DNA of 64,000 nucleotides from positions 248,001-312,000 of the forward strand of contig JAHBWW010000005.1 of the NCBI GenBank assembly GCA_019636795.1, read 5' to 3'. This document shows, piece after piece, positions 61,024 through 64,000 of this stretch. Below the pieces are notes generated by a model that did no database searches, was not told the origin of the DNA, and saw only the letters and a list, made by a program, of their open reading frames with translations. Both the position numbers and the translations under genes were made by a program. This DNA is from Phycisphaeraceae bacterium. GTDB taxonomy: Bacteria > Planctomycetota > Phycisphaerae > Phycisphaerales > UBA1924. Numbering within the stretch: position 1 is the stretch's first letter; each line of letters opens with the position of its first letter.

Positions 61024-61502
61024 GTATCGCCATGCCAATGTTCAAGCGTGCGTTTTCACTTCTTGAAGTGATGATTGTCGTGATCATCATCGGAGTTCTG
61101 GCTGCTGTGGTTATCCCGAAGTTCGCGTCGGCCACATCGGACGCGAAGACCGCTTCGCTCGAGGCGACGCTGGGCGGGGTTCGCGCTTCGATCGCAGCCT
61201 ATCGCACTCGCGCGGTCATCGAAGGCAGCGACCCGTTCCCGACGTTGGAGCAGCTCCTGGCGGATGGCGAAGTTCTGCACACTCCGGTAGGAGCCAATCC
61301 GTTTACCGGCGTCGGCGGGATTCAGCCGGTCAGGCGCAATCACGCGCTGGCACGCACTGTGATCAATCCGCTCAACGCGGGTTGGAATTACTACGTTGAC
61401 AACTCGGCCACGCCACCAGTCGCGATCTTCTACGCGAATTGCGAAGACAAGACCACAACAACAGGAAGCGGCGGCGCATCGGCCGGCGCGAATGAACTGT
61501 GA
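61020..61502 (+). CDS. gspG: Major pseudopilin, GspG-like
   Basis: Prepilin leader and helix: AFSLLEVMIVVIIIGVLAAV, with the Glu5 typical of pilins. The mature part has EGSDPFPTLEQLLADGEVL and HALARTVINPLNAGWNYYVD, as in GspG-type pseudopilins. 160 residues from ATG 61020 (overlapping gspF). Cleavage would be at residue A/F in RA|FSLLE rather than the usual Gly, a variation. Confidence 0.93.
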   Translation: MSIAMPMFKRAFSLLEVMIVVIIIGVLAAVVIPKFASATSDAKTASLEATLGGVRASIAAYRTRAVIEGSDPFPTLEQLLADGEVLHTPVGANPFTGVGGIQPVRRNHALARTVINPLNAGWNYYVDNSATPPVAIFYANCEDKTTTTGSGGASAGANEL

Positions 61503-62026
61503 TGAAGCCTGCACCCGTCAACATTCGAGGCTTTACGCTTGTCGAAGTGACAGTGGTCACTGTTCTGCTGGCGATCCTTGCAGCCAGTGTGCTGCCAGCA
61601 CTGGAGCAGATGGACAAGACGCGGCGTGCAGGGGCGCTAGCGGAAATTGGGCTGACGCTTCGGTCTGCGCGATCGCACGCGATGGCTTCGGGTGATCCGG
61701 TTGGAGTGAAGATCGATCTTGATGCGGGTTCGATGCAGCCGATGCGCCTGCCGCCGGGCGGGAGTGTGCTGCCGATGATTGACGCAATGGGTTCGCCGGA
61801 GCCTGTGTGTGTGCTGTCGCATCTTTTTCCGGGCGTTGCGATTGCTGAAGTGGTGCTTCCCGATGGTTCTACGACATCGGGTACGGTCTGGTTTGCCAGC
61901 GAAGGTTCGCTTGAGCGGCGTGCGGCGAATGGCTCGTATCTTGGGCCGGCGACGTTTGACTTTTCGATTCAGATCAAGGATGGCGGATCGATCGTGGTCG
62001 ATCGAATGACGGGGCTTGTGCAATGA
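61499..62026 (+). CDS. Minor pseudopilin 1 (GspH-like)
   Basis: The leader NIRGFTLVEVTVVTVLLAIL has the canonical Gly-Phe cleavage site and Glu5. The mature part contains LTLRSARSHAMASGDPVGVK, seen in GspH-type minor pseudopilins. 175 residues from the GTG at 61499, or one less from the ATG at 61502. Overlaps gspG. Confidence 0.9.
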   Translation: MMKPAPVNIRGFTLVEVTVVTVLLAILAASVLPALEQMDKTRRAGALAEIGLTLRSARSHAMASGDPVGVKIDLDAGSMQPMRLPPGGSVLPMIDAMGSPEPVCVLSHLFPGVAIAEVVLPDGSTTSGTVWFASEGSLERRAANGSYLGPATFDFSIQIKDGGSIVVDRMTGLVQ

Positions 62027-62499
62027 AACAAAATGCACGACTCCAGCGACGCGGTTTCAGCCTCATCGAGGCAGCGATCATCACGGTGATGGTGGCACTT
62101 GCGGTTCCGCCTTCGGTCAGGATGCTCGAAGCGGCATCGAGCGAGCGCGCGGACCGCGTGATGATCGGCCTGGCTACGTCGTATTCAGGCGCGATCATGG
62201 AGCAAATCCTCGCCGATGTCAGTGTGCATGGGCTCGAAGCGATCGCAGAGCCTACCTATATCACTGATCCAATCACCGGACTCTTGTCGCGACTCGAGTG
62301 GGTTACGACGCCTTACGAGAGTCGCAGGATTTCTGCAACGGTTGATATCTCCGGCCTTGTCGGACAGGACAGCACCGTCTCGCCCAACCCGTCGGAGAAT
62401 CTATTTCGGTTGGTGACAGTGCGGATAAAGGTTCCAACCGCGCGAGGGAGTGAACTGACAATTCCTCTGAGCATGATGCTCGCGGAGCCCAACCCATGA
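62023..62499 (+). CDS. Minor pseudopilin 2
   Basis: The leader QRRGFSLIEAAIITVMVALA keeps Gly-Phe and Glu5. 158 residues; the globular domain (ATSYSGAIMEQILADVSVHG) is not assigned to a specific GspI/J type. Starts four bases inside the previous gene. Confidence 0.87.
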   Translation: MKQNARLQRRGFSLIEAAIITVMVALAVPPSVRMLEAASSERADRVMIGLATSYSGAIMEQILADVSVHGLEAIAEPTYITDPITGLLSRLEWVTTPYESRRISATVDISGLVGQDSTVSPNPSENLFRLVTVRIKVPTARGSELTIPLSMMLAEPNP

Positions 62500-62987
62500 C
62501 CCGCGTGCGATCGGCATTCACCTTGGTCGAAGCAGTCGCCACGACGGTGGTTCTCTCGGTGATCGCTGCGATCACGCTGCCGGTGATCAACGCTTCGACA
62601 GATTCGTACGCGGCGGCTGCGACTGCGTCTCGCGTGGTTGATGAAACGTGCTACGCGATGGATCGCATTGTGCGCTTACTGCGCGAGGCTCCGCTTGGCC
62701 CAACGGTCGCGACGCTTGACATTGCGAGTATGACTTCGGATTCAGTTCGATTTGCTGACGGCCGTGGGATTGAACTCAGTGGTGACACTCTGCTCGTGCG
62801 CTTTGAAGATGGTGCCACGGCACCGATCTGTCGCGGTGTGCAAGAGTTCGAACTGCGCAGCATTCGGAGCGATGGGACTGATGCAGGTGCAGACCCGATG
62901 GAGGCTCAACGATTTGAAGTCAGGCTCAAAGCGGGGGGGCTGGAGGTGCGTTCGGTCGCGTTTGCTCGTGCGAGGTATGGCACATGA
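62496..62987 (+). CDS. Minor pseudopilin 3 (GspJ-like)
   Basis: RSAFTLVEAVATTVVLSVIA with Ala-Phe at the cleavage site and Glu5. Later VVDETCYAMDRIVRLLREAP and VRFEDGATAPICRGVQEF, as in GspJ-type proteins with a Cys pair. 163 residues. ATGA overlaps on both sides. Confidence 0.87.
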   Translation: MTRVRSAFTLVEAVATTVVLSVIAAITLPVINASTDSYAAAATASRVVDETCYAMDRIVRLLREAPLGPTVATLDIASMTSDSVRFADGRGIELSGDTLLVRFEDGATAPICRGVQEFELRSIRSDGTDAGADPMEAQRFEVRLKAGGLEVRSVAFARARYGT

Positions 62988-63343
62988 GCGCACAAGCCCG
63001 GAGCAGGAAATCGCGACGAGGGATGGCACTTGCGGCAGTCATCGTCATGCTCGCAATTGTGCATCTGGCCATGATCGGGGCAGTGCGATCGGGCTCGCGT
63101 GAGTCGGATATTCAGTCGCTGAGGCTTGAAGCGCTGAGAGCGGCTGCGGCTGCGGACTCTGGCGCGATGATGTGGATGCGACTCGACGTTGCCGGTCATG
63201 TGCCTGACTCGGGGTCGCAGGTTTCGTTTGGAAGCCAGACGGTGTTGTTTGTGGAGTCGCCAGAGGTGGGTGATGGGGAACTCGTGGTGATCGAAGGCGT
63301 GTCGGGGCGTGCCCGGCGGAGAGTCGCATTGATTGTTGAGTAA
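62984..63343 (+). CDS. GspK/PilX-like minor component (119 aa)
   Basis: After a basic start (MSAQARSRKSRRG) comes MALAAVIVMLAIVHLAMIGA and a helix ending ADSGAMMWMRLDVAGH. PilX/GspK proteins begin RGxALLxxL in the same way, without Glu5. Short for the family, so perhaps reduced to the N-terminal helix and a small beta domain. Confidence 0.8.
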   Translation: MSAQARSRKSRRGMALAAVIVMLAIVHLAMIGAVRSGSRESDIQSLRLEALRAAAAADSGAMMWMRLDVAGHVPDSGSQVSFGSQTVLFVESPEVGDGELVVIEGVSGRARRRVALIVE

Positions 63344-63417
63344 CGGTATTCACTCGCAATGCAAAGTGCGTTGGGTAAATGGACGATTGAGATCATGGAC
63401 AGGAGGGGTTTGTACCC

Positions 63418-64000
63418 ATGCCAGGAGCATTCGCAAAAGCGAAAATACTAATCAGTCTGGAGCCCGGTCGATTGACCGTCAGCGTGGTGCGTGGGGGCGC
63501 GATTGTGCGCACATCGTCGGAGCATCTGTCACCCGTCGATTGGGCTGGGCATTGGGAGCAGGGGCTGCGCACGTTGCATGAGCCGCTTGAGCGAGCGATG
63601 GCGCGCGTGCGTGCGGAACCGGGCGATCGGGCGGTGATTCTGTTCGAGAGTCCGCAATCGACAGCGGAAATGATGGAAGTACCGGCGCGCGGGTCGGAGG
63701 CGGTTCATGCAGCGAGGCTGGCAATCTCGGATCGCGTCCAGGTCGCTGCGGATTCGCCGTGCATTGCAGTGCGTGCGCTGGGCGAAGTCAGTGACTCGGC
63801 TGGTGTGCGCCGTTCGCAATTGATCGTTGTCGCGAGCGAAGAGTCGGTCGTGCAGCGGCTCACCGAGTGGGCAGAGCGTGTGTCGTTGCGAGTGATCGGA
63901 ATCGTACCAGCCAGCGGCGCGTTGCTTTCGAAACTCGCCGACGATGCGGCAAGACATCTGTCGCGAGGTGAAGATGCACGGCTATTCGCTATCGACCGCC
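63418..64000 (+). CDS. PilM/GspL-like actin-fold protein (N-terminal part; runs off the right edge)
   Basis: 194 residues are visible. ATG 63418 follows AGGAGGGG. The start AKILISLEPGRLTVSVVRGG and later RRSQLIVVASEESVVQRLTE follow the pattern of PilM/GspL cytoplasmic domains, which recruit the assembly ATPase. No membrane helix appears before the edge. The operon probably continues with PilN/PilO-like genes outside the window. Confidence 0.8.
   Translation, partial: MPGAFAKAKILISLEPGRLTVSVVRGGAIVRTSSEHLSPVDWAGHWEQGLRTLHEPLERAMARVRAEPGDRAVILFESPQSTAEMMEVPARGSEAVHAARLAISDRVQVAADSPCIAVRALGEVSDSAGVRRSQLIVVASEESVVQRLTEWAERVSLRVIGIVPASGALLSKLADDAARHLSRGEDARLFAIDR

Overview
The window looks like a chromosomal segment of a GC-rich planctomycete, most likely of the Phycisphaerae. 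This rests on secreted proteins ending in PEP-CTERM-like tails (a Pro-Ala-Pro variant, a hydrophobic stretch and an Arg cluster), a GC-rich dockerin-type tail on a large exported protein, a membrane protein with a CxxC...CPEC zinc ribbon, a stand-alone CoaC next to rpoZ, and several lipoproteins with no known relatives. No rRNA, CRISPR, prophage or intact insertion sequence is visible. Two tRNA-Ser genes, one transposase scrap and several families of small non-coding repeats are present.

Layout. 0-11.4 kb: uvrA (cut by the left edge) and uvrB on the minus strand, a secreted M10-type metalloprotease with a dockerin tail, mgtE with a PIG-L deacetylase, a lipoprotein and a tRNA-dihydrouridine synthase. 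11.4-17.7 kb: an accessory stretch with a 21-bp tandem repeat array, three copies of a ~73-bp dispersed element, small orphan genes, a PEP-CTERM-like protein, an FGE/SUMF1-domain protein and an IS1595-type transposase remnant. 17.7-41.4 kb: housekeeping genes (yifB, aldehyde dehydrogenase, ftsK, folP, trxA, an oxidoreductase, an S1-domain protein, gdx, rpoZ, coaC, thyA, folA) mixed with lipoproteins, START-domain proteins under an ArsR regulator, and the tRNAs. 41.6-48.0 kb: nine consecutive paralogous secreted PEP-CTERM-like proteins. 48.0-57.7 kb: apt, a GroES-like protein, aroA, small lipoproteins, a LON-domain protein, an HD/OB phosphodiesterase, a Tat-exported superoxide dismutase, a LURP-one-like protein and the tsf-rpsB operon. 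57.7-64 kb: a PilZ protein followed by a type II secretion/type IV pilus-like operon (GspE, GspF, GspG, three minor pseudopilins, a GspK/PilX-like protein and a PilM/GspL-like protein cut by the right edge).

The most unusual element is the nine-gene paralogue array. The copies share an N-terminal beta-rich core, a GFGIDVLGTG-like motif, a GTSGGQL motif followed by a hypervariable loop, a SFYP...APND block and a C-terminal sorting tail. Copies 1-3 each have their own terminator. Copies 4-9 form an operon in which three pairs overlap by ATGA. Copies 2 and 3 share a 90-bp identical 3' module. The array also lies where strand composition switches from C-rich to G-rich on the + strand, as expected at a replication origin or an inversion breakpoint.

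A second theme is regulation. Many housekeeping genes here have no Shine-Dalgarno sequence but carry a TAtcCT-type -10 hexamer 5-7 nt before the start codon, which suggests leaderless transcripts. Secreted and accessory genes mostly have strong AGGAG sites. All functional statements come from reading the sequence and from knowledge of the families; no database search was run.
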